From the IMG/VR virus record IMGVR_UViG_3300028558_000018, positions 1-64,000 of that record: a DNA stretch of 64,000 nucleotides; one strand, 5' to 3'. This DNA comes from a virus. Each line of letters starts with the position of its first letter. Positions within the stretch are counted from its first letter, which is position 1. The translations under genes were made by a program, and so were the position numbers. Of this stretch, positions 24,439 to 32,843 are shown in pieces. The notes under the pieces are model-generated. The model saw only the letters and a list, made by a program, of their open reading frames with translations, was not told where the DNA came from and did not search any database.

Positions 24439-24935
24439 TTAATCATTTGGAGTCCAAAATTACTTCCCTTTTTACCAAATGTAAACCCGCCCGTTACTTT
24501 CCCATAATGCATAAGCTTAATAATACTCCCAAAGTCTGATAAAAACACTGAATAGGTTCTATCATCCTTGACGCTCTTGAGAGTAAAATATGCCGCGCTC
24601 CGACCTCTTGAATAAGTTTCGTAAATTAAAGTATCCTCAAAAATATAATTATCTACTTCAATATACCCATTAATTTCTGCAATTACATCTTTGACCCCAG
24701 TTTTATTATGATCCCAACGAGTTACTTTAGGTTCCGCGAGTTCTTTTACTTCGCTTTGAAAAAATATCTTTTTAAAAGTTTCCGGCGCACCCCAGTTATG
24801 ATGTTTTACATACCAAAAACCGTCTTCGTGAAGATTTTCCGCCTTTAGCTCAATAGGGTAGCCCTCGGGATAATGGAGTTGATTACCATAAATATCAAAG
24901 GGGATTTTGCCCACATAATGTTTTGATTTAGCCAT
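24435..24935 (-). CDS. Hypothetical protein, 166 aa
   Basis: Trp/Gly-rich first half and a beta-rich second half ending in 'FGKKGSNFGLQ'. It resembles small phage proteins of unknown function found beside DNA ligase. No catalytic motif seen. Confidence 0.55.
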   Translation of the reverse strand: MAKSKHYVGKIPFDIYGNQLHYPEGYPIELKAENLHEDGFWYVKHHNWGAPETFKKIFFQSEVKELAEPKVTRWDHNKTGVKDVIAEINGYIEVDNYIFEDTLIYETYSRGRSAAYFTLKSVKDDRTYSVFLSDFGSIIKLMHYGKVTGGFTFGKKGSNFGLQMIK

Positions 24936-24937
24936 AA

Positions 24938-26080
24938 TTATTCGTAATTTCTGATTAACATATCTGTGTAAGGAATTAATGGAACGCCATAAGAACTATA
25001 TTCCTGAAAATCAACTGTAATCATTTCCCCTTTATACTTTTCTTTTTCGTTAAATACTTTCCTCAAGTGCTCCCGTTCTCCTTTGATGTTACTTTTAAAT
25101 CTATCGGTTCTTTTCCCGTTAGGGAGTTTACACCATACCGCTTTCGCACAACCCTTCCAGTCCGCGTCTCCTTCTTCGATTTCAATTACTTCGAATTCCG
25201 CAGATTCGGATTTTTTGAATTTCAGCAAATCTTTTGTGCGAGAATGTTGATAACTTGCTTTGGGGTTTCTAATGATAACGCCCTCTCCTCCAGTAGCTAC
25301 ATATTTATTAAAACGTTCCTCCATAGCTTTAAACGAATAAAGTCTATCCCAATTAACACATTTAATATATTTAAATTTATTCGCTTTAATAAAAGCCTCC
25401 AAATGTGTTCTACGATCAAGCCCATTGTCTTCTTTTTTAATTCCCCAAAATCCGTAGCCATCATAAAGATGATATTCGACCATTCTTTTACTTTCCGCAA
25501 GTAATTCGGGTGTAATATCTTTTTCTTTCCTAACTACCGAAACAATTTCTGCAATTTTATCTAATTGAGTAACATAGGCGAAATTAAATAATTCTCCGTG
25601 GAAAAATGCCTCGGGAAACTTTTCAATAATAATCTCCAATTCTTGTTTAATATGAGGAATAGCAAAAAACTCTTCATTTTCACGACTGAATGCCCCCTTT
25701 TTGGTTATTTGGCAACAAATTCCATTAAGTTTGTCATCAACGATTTGTCCGTCTTCCCATTTTACCTTATCAATATATTTCTTACACGGTTTGGCTAATT
25801 GAGGTTCTAGATAACCCTTATCGACATCTTTAATATCCTCGAAATAATTAGATTTAAGTTGTTTAACAATTAGCGCATCAACTTCTAATTTAGCCTGTTC
25901 TTCCGGCGTTGTTTCGTTGGCTTTATTAATATTTTTCGCTTTCGCCTCAGTAAATGCGGTTGTGACAATCTTACCATCTAGCAAACCGTGATGTTGACGA
26001 TATTTCGCGCCGTCAATTTCTACTGACCAAACGCGAATTTTCCCCTTGGAATCTCGTGAATATAATTTTGGATAGTTCAT
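24938..26080 (-). CDS. ATP-dependent DNA ligase with N-terminal WGR-like domain
   Basis: 380 aa. Residues 1-55 are a WGR-like module ('IRVWSVEIDGAKYRQHHGLL', then 'KIVTTAFTEAKAKN'). The ligase core has motif I 'DDKLNG' with K117 as the adenylated lysine; the usual KxDG Asp is Asn. Motif IV 'EGVIIRNP' and motif V 'LLKFKK' are clear. It seals nicks during phage replication. The gene overlaps thyX at the shared base of stop and start. Confidence 0.88.
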   Translation of the reverse strand: MNYPKLYSRDSKGKIRVWSVEIDGAKYRQHHGLLDGKIVTTAFTEAKAKNINKANETTPEEQAKLEVDALIVKQLKSNYFEDIKDVDKGYLEPQLAKPCKKYIDKVKWEDGQIVDDKLNGICCQITKKGAFSRENEEFFAIPHIKQELEIIIEKFPEAFFHGELFNFAYVTQLDKIAEIVSVVRKEKDITPELLAESKRMVEYHLYDGYGFWGIKKEDNGLDRRTHLEAFIKANKFKYIKCVNWDRLYSFKAMEERFNKYVATGGEGVIIRNPKASYQHSRTKDLLKFKKSESAEFEVIEIEEGDADWKGCAKAVWCKLPNGKRTDRFKSNIKGEREHLRKVFNEKEKYKGEMITVDFQEYSSYGVPLIPYTDMLIRNYE

Positions 26081-26877
26081 TAAATTTTCTTATTTTTGAA
26101 CGTAATTTCATATGTATTATCCACGAATTCTAACCTTGCATCATCAAAAATCGCGGGGTATTTATCCTTAACAATTTGATAAATTTGATTAAATACCTCT
26201 CTAATTTCCCATTCTGCGTGACGCGCCGTGCGTAATTCAATCAAATGGCGAAGCGAGCGTAAATTAAGAGAGAAACCAATTTCGTTAGCCTGTCCATTTG
26301 GAAGCATTCGCCGCATAGCAGAAGTTAGTTTTTTCTTTTTGTCAAAAGATTTTTCCCCCGCAATATTTAACTGTGTTTCCAGTCGTTTATACCAATTTTC
26401 AAGATAATCTCGCGCCTCTTCCACTAAATCATAAGCAGGCTCTAGAATTGGGTCAATTACAACTTTTAGCTCATCATTACGGACATAACGCCCCGAAGTT
26501 TGAGAATATGCGCTGCCCACCCTATGCCGCACCAATTCGTGGGTAAATACTCTTGAAACATCCCGCGCCACGAAATTAATTTGCGCGTGCTCGAAAACCG
26601 AACCATGCCCAGAATCCACGGTGCCAATAATATTATCGTAAATTGCGCGAATTTTTGAAATATTCTTATTTTTGCCTAATGATAATGATGCGTAACAAAG
26701 TTTGGCATAAAAAGAACAGAGAATTTCGCCATCGCTCAGGTTATTGTCTTTCGCGGCTTGGACTTCATCTAAGAATTCAATTTGGTCGGTATCCTCTAAA
26801 TATTGAGTGAGTCCCGAAAGATTAATTGAAGTATATCCCGTAAGATATACCATAGGTTTAACAAAGTTTTTATTCAT
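26080..26877 (-). CDS. thyX: Flavin-dependent thymidylate synthase ThyX
   Basis: 265 aa. The ThyX signature RHRx7S reads 'RHRVGSAYSQTSGRY' (R117-H-R, S128). The rest of the fold is present, including 'ANEIGFSLNLRSLRHLIELR' and 'HAEWEIREV'. It methylates dUMP to dTMP with FAD and methylene-tetrahydrofolate. It sits in a nucleotide/DNA repair operon with ligase and exonuclease. Confidence 0.95.
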   Translation of the reverse strand: MNKNFVKPMVYLTGYTSINLSGLTQYLEDTDQIEFLDEVQAAKDNNLSDGEILCSFYAKLCYASLSLGKNKNISKIRAIYDNIIGTVDSGHGSVFEHAQINFVARDVSRVFTHELVRHRVGSAYSQTSGRYVRNDELKVVIDPILEPAYDLVEEARDYLENWYKRLETQLNIAGEKSFDKKKKLTSAMRRMLPNGQANEIGFSLNLRSLRHLIELRTARHAEWEIREVFNQIYQIVKDKYPAIFDDARLEFVDNTYEITFKNKKI

Positions 26878-26880
26878 AAA

Positions 26881-27414
26881 TTATGCAGAAATCGAAAAGT
26901 CATTAAATAAACGTTTTAGTGCTTCTGCTTCTAATTTCGCTCCAGTGAGAGCATTATGAGGTTTAACCTCTGGAGAAAGTCCAACCTTAGTTAGCACACC
27001 ATCAAGACTTAACGACTCTCTATATTTCGCAAACGCAATAGAATGTAAATCAATTGAGCGATATCCAAAAATCCACTTTTGTTTTGCAGTTCTATTTAGC
27101 GCCTCAAGGAATTTAATATCAAAACTTCCTACTTGTTGGCCAGCAATAATAGGATTGGGATAAAGCGTCGCCCAAGACAGAAATTTTAAATATAGTTCAT
27201 GCGGCAGGGGCTTGCTTGGATCGGTAATTTGTTCACGGGTAAACCCATTAACCGCAAGGGCAAAATCACTAACTACGGAGTCATCATAAATACGGCACTC
27301 GCCATAAAATTCATCTCCCGTTTCGTAATCTTTCGCCCCAATACTTACAATAACATTTTCGTCGGGAACTAGCCCCGTGGTTTCTACATCTGTAACGATA
27401 ATTGAGTTTGTCAT
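26881..27414 (-). CDS. DnaQ-like 3'-5' exonuclease, possibly impaired
   Basis: 177 aa with DEDDh layout: D9/E11 in 'VTDVETTG', a middle Asp (D99) in 'GSFDIKFL', and H153 in 'HNALTG'. The last metal ligand, normally Asp five residues after His, is Gly158. Activity may be reduced or supported by a shifted residue. It could proofread for the phage polymerase or degrade RNA or DNA. Junctions on both sides are TAATTTATG-like. Confidence 0.8.
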   Translation of the reverse strand: MTNSIIVTDVETTGLVPDENVIVSIGAKDYETGDEFYGECRIYDDSVVSDFALAVNGFTREQITDPSKPLPHELYLKFLSWATLYPNPIIAGQQVGSFDIKFLEALNRTAKQKWIFGYRSIDLHSIAFAKYRESLSLDGVLTKVGLSPEVKPHNALTGAKLEAEALKRLFNDFSISA

Positions 27415-27417
27415 AAA

Positions 27418-27636
27418 TTATTTAGTGCGATTGATTTTAGGTTGCCCAAACGCCCCCTTTTGCGCCCCGCGATTCTTTTTAGTCCGCTTACGCCCAAACA
27501 TTTGTTGGCGAATAATCTTTTGCGCAATTTCCATTCCACGATTAAACTCGTCCTGATCTTCTTGGGAGGGTAAATTTTGAATCTTTTCAGGGATATTATC
27601 CACGATTTCTGGGAGATTATTATCTTTATTTTCCAT
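27418..27636 (-). CDS. Small basic hypothetical protein, 72 aa
   Basis: Acidic N-terminal half and a Lys/Arg-rich C-terminus 'GRKRTKKNRGAQKGAFGQ', likely disordered and nucleic-acid binding. No family. Confidence 0.55.
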   Translation of the reverse strand: MENKDNNLPEIVDNIPEKIQNLPSQEDQDEFNRGMEIAQKIIRQQMFGRKRTKKNRGAQKGAFGQPKINRTK

Positions 27637-27640
27637 ATTA

Positions 27641-28072
27641 TTAAATTATTTCGCTGTCCTTTGATATTTCTTTATTCGAATCTTCTACAAACTGCGCAAA
27701 AGCATCTTCGAGAATCTTCACCGCCCAAATATTTAAACTCGTTGGCGGATCATAGTCAAGGGAAAAAAGTATATTTTTAGAATTTCCCTCGTTATCTAAT
27801 TCTTCTGTAAGACTCTCGCCCCAAATATAACAATTAGGAGGCAATCCGGCTTCAAAAGCCAACTCAACGGCGATTTGATGTAATGTGTAAATTTCTCCAA
27901 TTGATTCGGAGGTTAATTTTTGCGGATCAATTTTATGCGCAAATACGAATTTAGTATTGGGGTCGCCTAAATTAATCTTTTCCCACCGATTCTTGGTGAC
28001 TCTATTGATAATTTCTCCCAATAGCGAATCTAAAACTAACTTACCTTGGTTATAAACAATTTTTGTTTTCAT
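27641..28072 (-). CDS. Hypothetical protein, 143 aa
   Basis: Alpha/beta protein with 'AGLPPNCYIWGESLTEEL' and an acidic C-terminus. Unknown role; part of the exonuclease operon. Confidence 0.55.
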   Translation of the reverse strand: MKTKIVYNQGKLVLDSLLGEIINRVTKNRWEKINLGDPNTKFVFAHKIDPQKLTSESIGEIYTLHQIAVELAFEAGLPPNCYIWGESLTEELDNEGNSKNILFSLDYDPPTSLNIWAVKILEDAFAQFVEDSNKEISKDSEII

Positions 28073-28083
28073 TTTTTTTAATA

Positions 28084-28398
28084 TTACTCAATTTGCTCTG
28101 ATTCGTCAAAAATATCAGTGGTTGAATATGGTTGATCGGCGCAATAATCATTATAATTGTCCCATGCGGCTTTAATTTCTTTTAAAGTATGAAATCTTGC
28201 GTCACCGAAGTCACCTGTGCCGCTGAATTGTATAGAAACGTATTTCGCGCCGCCCTTTCTCGTCCAAGGGTAAAGCCAAAGAACGGAATCACCATAATAA
28301 GGAAATTCAATACCTAATCTATCAAAAAATAAATTATATTTATAGCCGAAGAAGCCATTTAATCTGGCACGAATAAATCTAATTAGTAAAAAATTCAT
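28084..28398 (-). CDS. Hypothetical protein, 104 aa
   Basis: Tyr/Trp-rich, beta-containing, with 'LWLYPWTRKGGAKYVSI', partly like the 92-aa protein at 23444. Function unknown. Confidence 0.55.
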   Translation of the reverse strand: MNFLLIRFIRARLNGFFGYKYNLFFDRLGIEFPYYGDSVLWLYPWTRKGGAKYVSIQFSGTGDFGDARFHTLKEIKAAWDNYNDYCADQPYSTTDIFDESEQIE

Positions 28399-28401
28399 AA
28401 T

Positions 28402-28614
28402 TTAATCTTTATTACGCAAACGCGCCAATCTTGTTATTCTCTCTAATTCTTTTTCCGCAATTAATTTGTTATAACTCGCCAACAACCATTGGACACATTC
28501 TAAAGTCGTCATTTCATCATCTTGGGCAAACTCACCGACGCAACTACAAATTTGACCCAACATGGAAGAATTGGACTCTAATTCTTTTAACCTTTCTTCG
28601 GTTATTTGTAACAT
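28402..28614 (-). CDS. Hypothetical protein, 70 aa
   Basis: Helical small protein with two Cys near residue 24-26 and a basic tail. The plus-strand frame over it is a shadow. Unknown. Confidence 0.5.
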   Translation of the reverse strand: MLQITEERLKELESNSSMLGQICSCVGEFAQDDEMTTLECVQWLLASYNKLIAEKELERITRLARLRNKD

Positions 28615-28622
28615 ATTAAGGC

Positions 28623-28814
28623 TTATCCAATGCTAATTTCCGTTTTAACCGAATAAACTCTTTCTCTAGAATCGCTCACAACTCGATAATTTTCCATACG
28701 AATATTTATAATATTTACACCATATTCGATAATAAACTCATTGAGCATTTTTTTAATAGATTCCTCTAGTTCTTCTTTTTTCTTGGCGAATTCTTCTATT
28801 GTAATATTTTGCAT
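28623..28814 (-). CDS. Hypothetical protein, 63 aa
   Basis: A helix of about 25 residues followed by a short strand pair. It precedes the methyltransferase stop-start junction by two bases. Unknown. Confidence 0.5.
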   Translation of the reverse strand: MQNITIEEFAKKKEELEESIKKMLNEFIIEYGVNIINIRMENYRVVSDSRERVYSVKTEISIG

Positions 28815-28815
28815 A

Positions 28816-29538
28816 TTAGGATTTATTGAGTTCGAGAATACACGTATCTATCATAGTTCCCTCGCTTTTGAAAGCTGGACCTTCGATTTGATGGACTTTA
28901 TAATCTTTGTCACTCAACCATTTATAAAATTTGGGGTTCGGATTCGCAGGGAGAACAAATACTAGCTTACCGCCGCTTTTGAGAAAATCATATGCGTGAT
29001 AAGTGTGTTTCATCCAAAGATTCTTATGGTAAGGAGGATTCCCAACTACAACATCATATGATTCTGGCGCGAATTTTAAGAAATCAGTAATGATGACTTC
29101 TTTCCGCGCAACCCTATCTTTAATTTCATCATCTTTGATATCAAGTCCTAGAATAATCTCCGCGCCTTGTTTCTCGCATTCGTCAATAACTCGCCCATCC
29201 CCGCAACTTGGCTCTAAAACTGTTTTACCACAAACATTGGCGATTTTAACAATTCTTTCGACTAGCCATTGAGGAGTGTAAAACGATTGGGTTAATTTTT
29301 TCTGGTCAATTAATACCCCTTTATCCACCAATAATCCCAGTTTCTCCTTTGGATTGCCGTCAAATACGTGCATTTTCAGCTTGGAATTCCATTTACCATT
29401 TAAACTTTCAAAAAGTTTGTTAATTTTGACATATAAAGCTCTATTAAGCTGAATATTTGGTAATTTAATGCCCGTATCAGTAAACTCGCATTGATCTAAA
29501 AGATCGCGAATGTCTCTATCTATAATAATATTTGCCAT
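28816..29538 (-). CDS. N6-adenine-type DNA methyltransferase
   Basis: 240 aa with SAM-binding motif 'KTVLEPSCGDGRVIDECE' and catalytic 'VVGNPPYHKN' (NPPY), followed by 'GGKLVFVLPANP'. The family methylates adenine N6 or a related amino group in DNA, and the N-terminal domain of about 85 residues may choose the target. It may protect phage DNA from host restriction. An HNH gene adjoins its 5' side. Confidence 0.85.
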   Translation of the reverse strand: MANIIIDRDIRDLLDQCEFTDTGIKLPNIQLNRALYVKINKLFESLNGKWNSKLKMHVFDGNPKEKLGLLVDKGVLIDQKKLTQSFYTPQWLVERIVKIANVCGKTVLEPSCGDGRVIDECEKQGAEIILGLDIKDDEIKDRVARKEVIITDFLKFAPESYDVVVGNPPYHKNLWMKHTYHAYDFLKSGGKLVFVLPANPNPKFYKWLSDKDYKVHQIEGPAFKSEGTMIDTCILELNKS

Positions 29539-29539
29539 T

Positions 29540-30454
29540 TTATTTTAATATTTGAGTTAATTCCCCTTTATAATTTTCGACTCGCGATAATAATCTAATC
29601 CCCTTATAAAAGCCGCCATGCTTTTGAGTATTTCTTAGCCATTGTCTTCCTAAATTATTATTTTTACAAAAAATTCTCATATTATATACGTAAAAAATTT
29701 CACCATTTTCTTTTTCTAATTTAAAATACGACGCCCCACTTCTGACACCAACTTTTTTAGATTTTTCCGCTGTTAACGTCATTAAAATTTTATCGAATTC
29801 AATATTATCAATATTTTCTCGTTTATGTTGCCCTGCTACCAAATTACATATTTTTATAAAAATTTCTTGTTCAAAAACTAACTTAATTCTATTTATAGTT
29901 TTATGCACCCATTGCACGTTATCTTCCGTATAACCTCTTGATGAATCTTTCCTATCTAAAGAAGCACTTCCTTCTTTAGACTCATATTTAGTGGGAAAGG
30001 TTAATAATAAACCAGATAAGGCGCATTTTCTATTTTGCTTCAGGAATAAATCCCATAGATATTCTATATTTACTGTTACTTCAAGCCCCCTGTCTTTCGC
30101 TCCGTTTTTAATTTGAGACATGATCGACATTGGTAATTCTCCACATCCCCTCCACGTATGACTTTTATTACCAAAACTTTTTTTAGCCTCTGAGTCTTTT
30201 AAGCATTTAAAGCACCCCCTGCTATGGCGAACTTCTTTGCGAAAAATTGAGTATTTTATAATCTCCGACTCCCCACAATCACAAACGACAGAAAAACAAG
30301 GTTGTTTTTGAAACCTACCAACATATTCTATAAGTTTTAACCTTCCTAATTTCTGTCCGACTTTTGAGCGCATTCTTTCATCGAACATTCTTCGTTGCGG
30401 GTAAGTTGATTCCCCACATTTTACTATCTTCATTGTATCAAACCTTTTATTCAT
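29540..30454 (-). CDS. HNH homing endonuclease with terminal DNA-binding region
   Basis: 304 aa. The HNH centre is clear: 'KCALSGLLL', 'SASLDRKDSSRGYTEDNVQWV' and 'INRIK'. Before it lies a zinc-like region ('CDCGESEI', 'CFKCL') and after it a helix-turn-helix-like tail. The free-standing form beside the methyltransferase is typical of phage homing genes. An alternative start is 'MKIVKCGES' at 30433. Confidence 0.85.
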   Translation of the reverse strand: MNKRFDTMKIVKCGESTYPQRRMFDERMRSKVGQKLGRLKLIEYVGRFQKQPCFSVVCDCGESEIIKYSIFRKEVRHSRGCFKCLKDSEAKKSFGNKSHTWRGCGELPMSIMSQIKNGAKDRGLEVTVNIEYLWDLFLKQNRKCALSGLLLTFPTKYESKEGSASLDRKDSSRGYTEDNVQWVHKTINRIKLVFEQEIFIKICNLVAGQHKRENIDNIEFDKILMTLTAEKSKKVGVRSGASYFKLEKENGEIFYVYNMRIFCKNNNLGRQWLRNTQKHGGFYKGIRLLSRVENYKGELTQILK

Positions 30455-30478
30455 ACTCTTTCTTAATATCAGCCATAG

Positions 30479-30742
30479 TTAAATTTCTCCTTTTGCTACT
30501 TCGTTGTCAAGCCAAACTTTGAGGCATTTTAATGAACAAAAATCCCAATTGTTATCACGGCGTAATTCATTCAAGCTAGTTGACCGTGGGACTCGGCCAA
30601 CATGGTAAAATCCACCATTATATGAGCCTCCAATTAACATTTCACCATTATCGCATACTTCTTTTCTGCAATTGTCGCAAATAGTGGTATTTGCTCCTAC
30701 GAATTGTTCTATTGTTCTTTTAATATGGGATTGAGATTTCAT
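30479..30742 (-). CDS. Small zinc-finger-like protein, 87 aa
   Basis: Two metal pairs, 'CDNCRKEVC' near residue 22 and 'FCSLKCLKVWL' near residue 70, suggest a treble-clef or ribbon. Likely nucleic-acid or protein binding. Its start follows the GMP-reductase-like gene through TAATTTATG. Confidence 0.6.
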   Translation of the reverse strand: MKSQSHIKRTIEQFVGANTTICDNCRKEVCDNGEMLIGGSYNGGFYHVGRVPRSTSLNELRRDNNWDFCSLKCLKVWLDNEVAKGEI

Positions 30743-30745
30743 AAA

Positions 30746-31768
30746 TTAAACTTGGACCGCTCTTACATTAATTAGTCCATTCCAGTTTGACCCCCCGCTA
30801 TAACTGATCGCGCTCTGACAAGATTCTTTAATCTCTTGATATTTTTCAGCCACCGTTAACCCATTACAAGGAATTTTTACCTCGAAACCTTCAATGTTTT
30901 TTCGTTCTCCGTCTTTTTGTTTAACTGACGAAGACCCCCAATAACGTTTATAAATAATTTTGGGGAGCGGAATTTCTGGGTTAATAGAAATGCAACCATC
31001 GTAAATATTCTCTCCCGCCGCATCAATACACGCCGCAATTAGCCCCCCACACATAATCATAGGAACGCGAGGAGTAAACCCCTCATGTTTTTGCTTTTGC
31101 AGCCCCGCCCAAGTTGCTTTGATAATATCCGCATTTTCTCTAACGCCGCCGTCAAAAATAATATCCGTGTATCGTAACGTCACCGAACAATCAAGCGCGC
31201 AACTTAGCATCGGGACGTGAAATGAAGTCATATTTTTCGTAGAACAGATTCCACCCCCGCCGATTCCCACTTTGACCCCATCGCACCCCCAAGAAATAGC
31301 GTCCATTACAGCACTTTGGGTAGCAACATTTCCGCCGATCAATTTAACCGAAGGTAGTTCGTGCTTAACAAATCTCGCCATTTCTTGTCCGTTAAACGAG
31401 TTAAAATGAGCGATATCAATTGTTATGCAGTCCACGCGACATTTAGACTCTTTGATATCGCGGATTAATTGTTTGTCTTCTTCTTGAACTCCTATGGAAA
31501 TGGACACAAAAGGCCAGCTTTCGGCTCTTGCTTTTTGTAATAATTGTTTCGTCGCGCCGTGAAAACGATGATAAATGTAAAAATAGTTGTTAAACGCGCA
31601 CCATTTTGCAATATCAAGATTAATAACGCTTTCCATGTTCGACGGCATCCAGTTTCCATCGAATTTACGCCCTAAAAATGTAATCGACGTATCGGCCTCT
31701 TTGCGAGACTTTAAAACAGAAAAATTCGGGACGAGATAAATCTGATCATAACGTAGAGCTATATCCAT
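30746..31768 (-). CDS. GMP reductase / IMPDH-family enzyme
   Basis: 340 aa TIM-barrel enzyme. It has 'RYDQIYLVPN' at the start, the NADP-type strand 'KLIGGNVAT', phosphate-loop residues 'GVKVGIGGGGICSTKN' with catalytic C175, and 'DIIFDGGVREN'. The shape fits GuaC better than GuaB: no CBS domains and 340 residues. GMP reductase converts GMP to IMP with NADPH. In a phage it may shift purine pools for modified or dA-rich DNA. A leaderless-type promoter lies before its ATG. Confidence 0.85.
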   Translation of the reverse strand: MDIALRYDQIYLVPNFSVLKSRKEADTSITFLGRKFDGNWMPSNMESVINLDIAKWCAFNNYFYIYHRFHGATKQLLQKARAESWPFVSISIGVQEEDKQLIRDIKESKCRVDCITIDIAHFNSFNGQEMARFVKHELPSVKLIGGNVATQSAVMDAISWGCDGVKVGIGGGGICSTKNMTSFHVPMLSCALDCSVTLRYTDIIFDGGVRENADIIKATWAGLQKQKHEGFTPRVPMIMCGGLIAACIDAAGENIYDGCISINPEIPLPKIIYKRYWGSSSVKQKDGERKNIEGFEVKIPCNGLTVAEKYQEIKESCQSAISYSGGSNWNGLINVRAVQV

Positions 31769-31775
31769 AGAGGAA

Positions 31776-31804
31776 ATTTAGCCCTATTGCCCCGCCAAAG
31801 TCAA
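31776..31804 (-). promoter_or_regulatory. Leaderless promoter TTGACT-17-CTAAAT-7-ATG
   Basis: TTGACT, a 17-base spacer and CTAAAT on the minus strand end seven bases before the ATG at 31768. The promoter overlaps the end of the intergenic space after the 136-aa gene, so the GMP-reductase gene heads a new unit. Confidence 0.65.
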
Positions 31805-31810
31805 GTCTTT

Positions 31811-32221
31811 TTAACTTAAAAAATTCACAAGCAACTCTCTAATTGCGGGAGTCTCTATTACTTTAATGCTTCCAAAAATAAAAATCACCAAAACTACCGC
31901 ACCCCATTTATTGAATAAATATTTTTCTCCAAATCTTTTAATTCCAATAATATCTGATAAATCCTGTTTTTGCGCCGCCCTTTCTTCATTAATCGTATTA
32001 ATATCTAAAATCGCTTGCGCAATTTTTCCATTTGTCACCGTCGCTTTTCCGTCCAAAATATCGAGTTTTGCGCTCTGTTCACCTTGGGTTGTAACTAAAT
32101 AATCACTTTTTTGTGTCAACACGCTCATATTCTCCATTATCCACTTCATCTCGGGATTTACATTCGCCAGCAAGTGCTCTGGAATATTTGAGTTGAATTG
32201 TGGAGGTTCTTTAATGGACAT
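31811..32221 (-). CDS. Coiled-coil protein with one C-terminal membrane helix, 136 aa
   Basis: The first 100 residues are helical and charged, then 'WGAVVLVIFIFGSIKVI' (about residues 109-125) makes one transmembrane helix near the C-terminus. This tail-anchored form resembles XhlA-like or other phage accessory membrane proteins. No lysis partner is seen nearby. Confidence 0.6.
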   Translation of the reverse strand: MSIKEPPQFNSNIPEHLLANVNPEMKWIMENMSVLTQKSDYLVTTQGEQSAKLDILDGKATVTNGKIAQAILDINTINEERAAQKQDLSDIIGIKRFGEKYLFNKWGAVVLVIFIFGSIKVIETPAIRELLVNFLS

Positions 32222-32253
32222 AAAAATAGAATAAAATTAATTAAACGAGAAAA

Positions 32254-32649
32254 TTATACTAATGTTAACAAATACTTTAATTGATTTAATTTACCTAACA
32301 TTTCGTCACGAATATTTAGCAAATCGGTATCTTTTGAGGCTAAATTCGAGGGCAATTTCTCGGTTAAAAAATAAATACACTTATCAGTGTAAGTTAGGGC
32401 ATTTTCCTTGGTAAGATTATCCACTTCAATCTTAAACCCACCGAGGGCTATCACTCTTCCATACTTTCCCATATAAGTTTCAACAAAATCATCAACTAAT
32501 CCATTTAAATCACCGAAGATACTGTCAAAGGCTTTATGCTGGCTATAAGAGGTGGTTTGCCAGTGGAAAATCTTATATTGGTTAACCATTGATAACAAAT
32601 AAGTTACCAATTCTATATTGGAGATTTTGACTAAATTTACAGGGGGCAT
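32254..32649 (-). CDS. Ferritin/Dps-like protein (DUF5856 type)
   Basis: 131 aa with the pattern 'YKIFHWQTTSYSQHKAFDSI' followed by 'LVDDFVETYMGKYGR', as in the DUF5856 phage proteins that are related to Dps. The His/Trp/His and Asp/Glu positions suit a di-iron or ferroxidase-like helix bundle. It lies two genes from a Bfd-like ferredoxin, suggesting iron handling. Confidence 0.6.
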   Translation of the reverse strand: MPPVNLVKISNIELVTYLLSMVNQYKIFHWQTTSYSQHKAFDSIFGDLNGLVDDFVETYMGKYGRVIALGGFKIEVDNLTKENALTYTDKCIYFLTEKLPSNLASKDTDLLNIRDEMLGKLNQLKYLLTLV

Positions 32650-32705
32650 AATGTAATGAGTTGTAAAGAGTTATTACCCAAAATTCGCCCAAAACTGAAA
32701 TATAA

Positions 32706-32843
32706 TTATTTGCGGTTGTCCAATATTGATTTTACTGCTAACCGTGCGATAAAATGCATGAATTCTCTGTCTGAAAAGAACAAATGACGATTACCAAAAT
32801 CGTCGTAATATGCATAAGGATCGCTTGGGCCAAATTTAGACAT
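32706..32843 (-). CDS. Small hypothetical protein, 45 aa
   Basis: An ORF in the gap between the membrane gene and the Dps-like gene, overlapping the former's stop by eight bases. It starts 'MSKFGPSDPYAYYDDFG' and has Phe/His-rich helices. Only position and overlap support it. Confidence 0.45.
   Translation of the reverse strand: MSKFGPSDPYAYYDDFGNRHLFFSDREFMHFIARLAVKSILDNRK

Noticed and set aside
30447-30476. Nine-codon ORF between the zinc-finger gene and the HNH gene
   Set aside because: Too short for coding evidence; could be a remnant left by the HNH gene insertion but nothing supports it.
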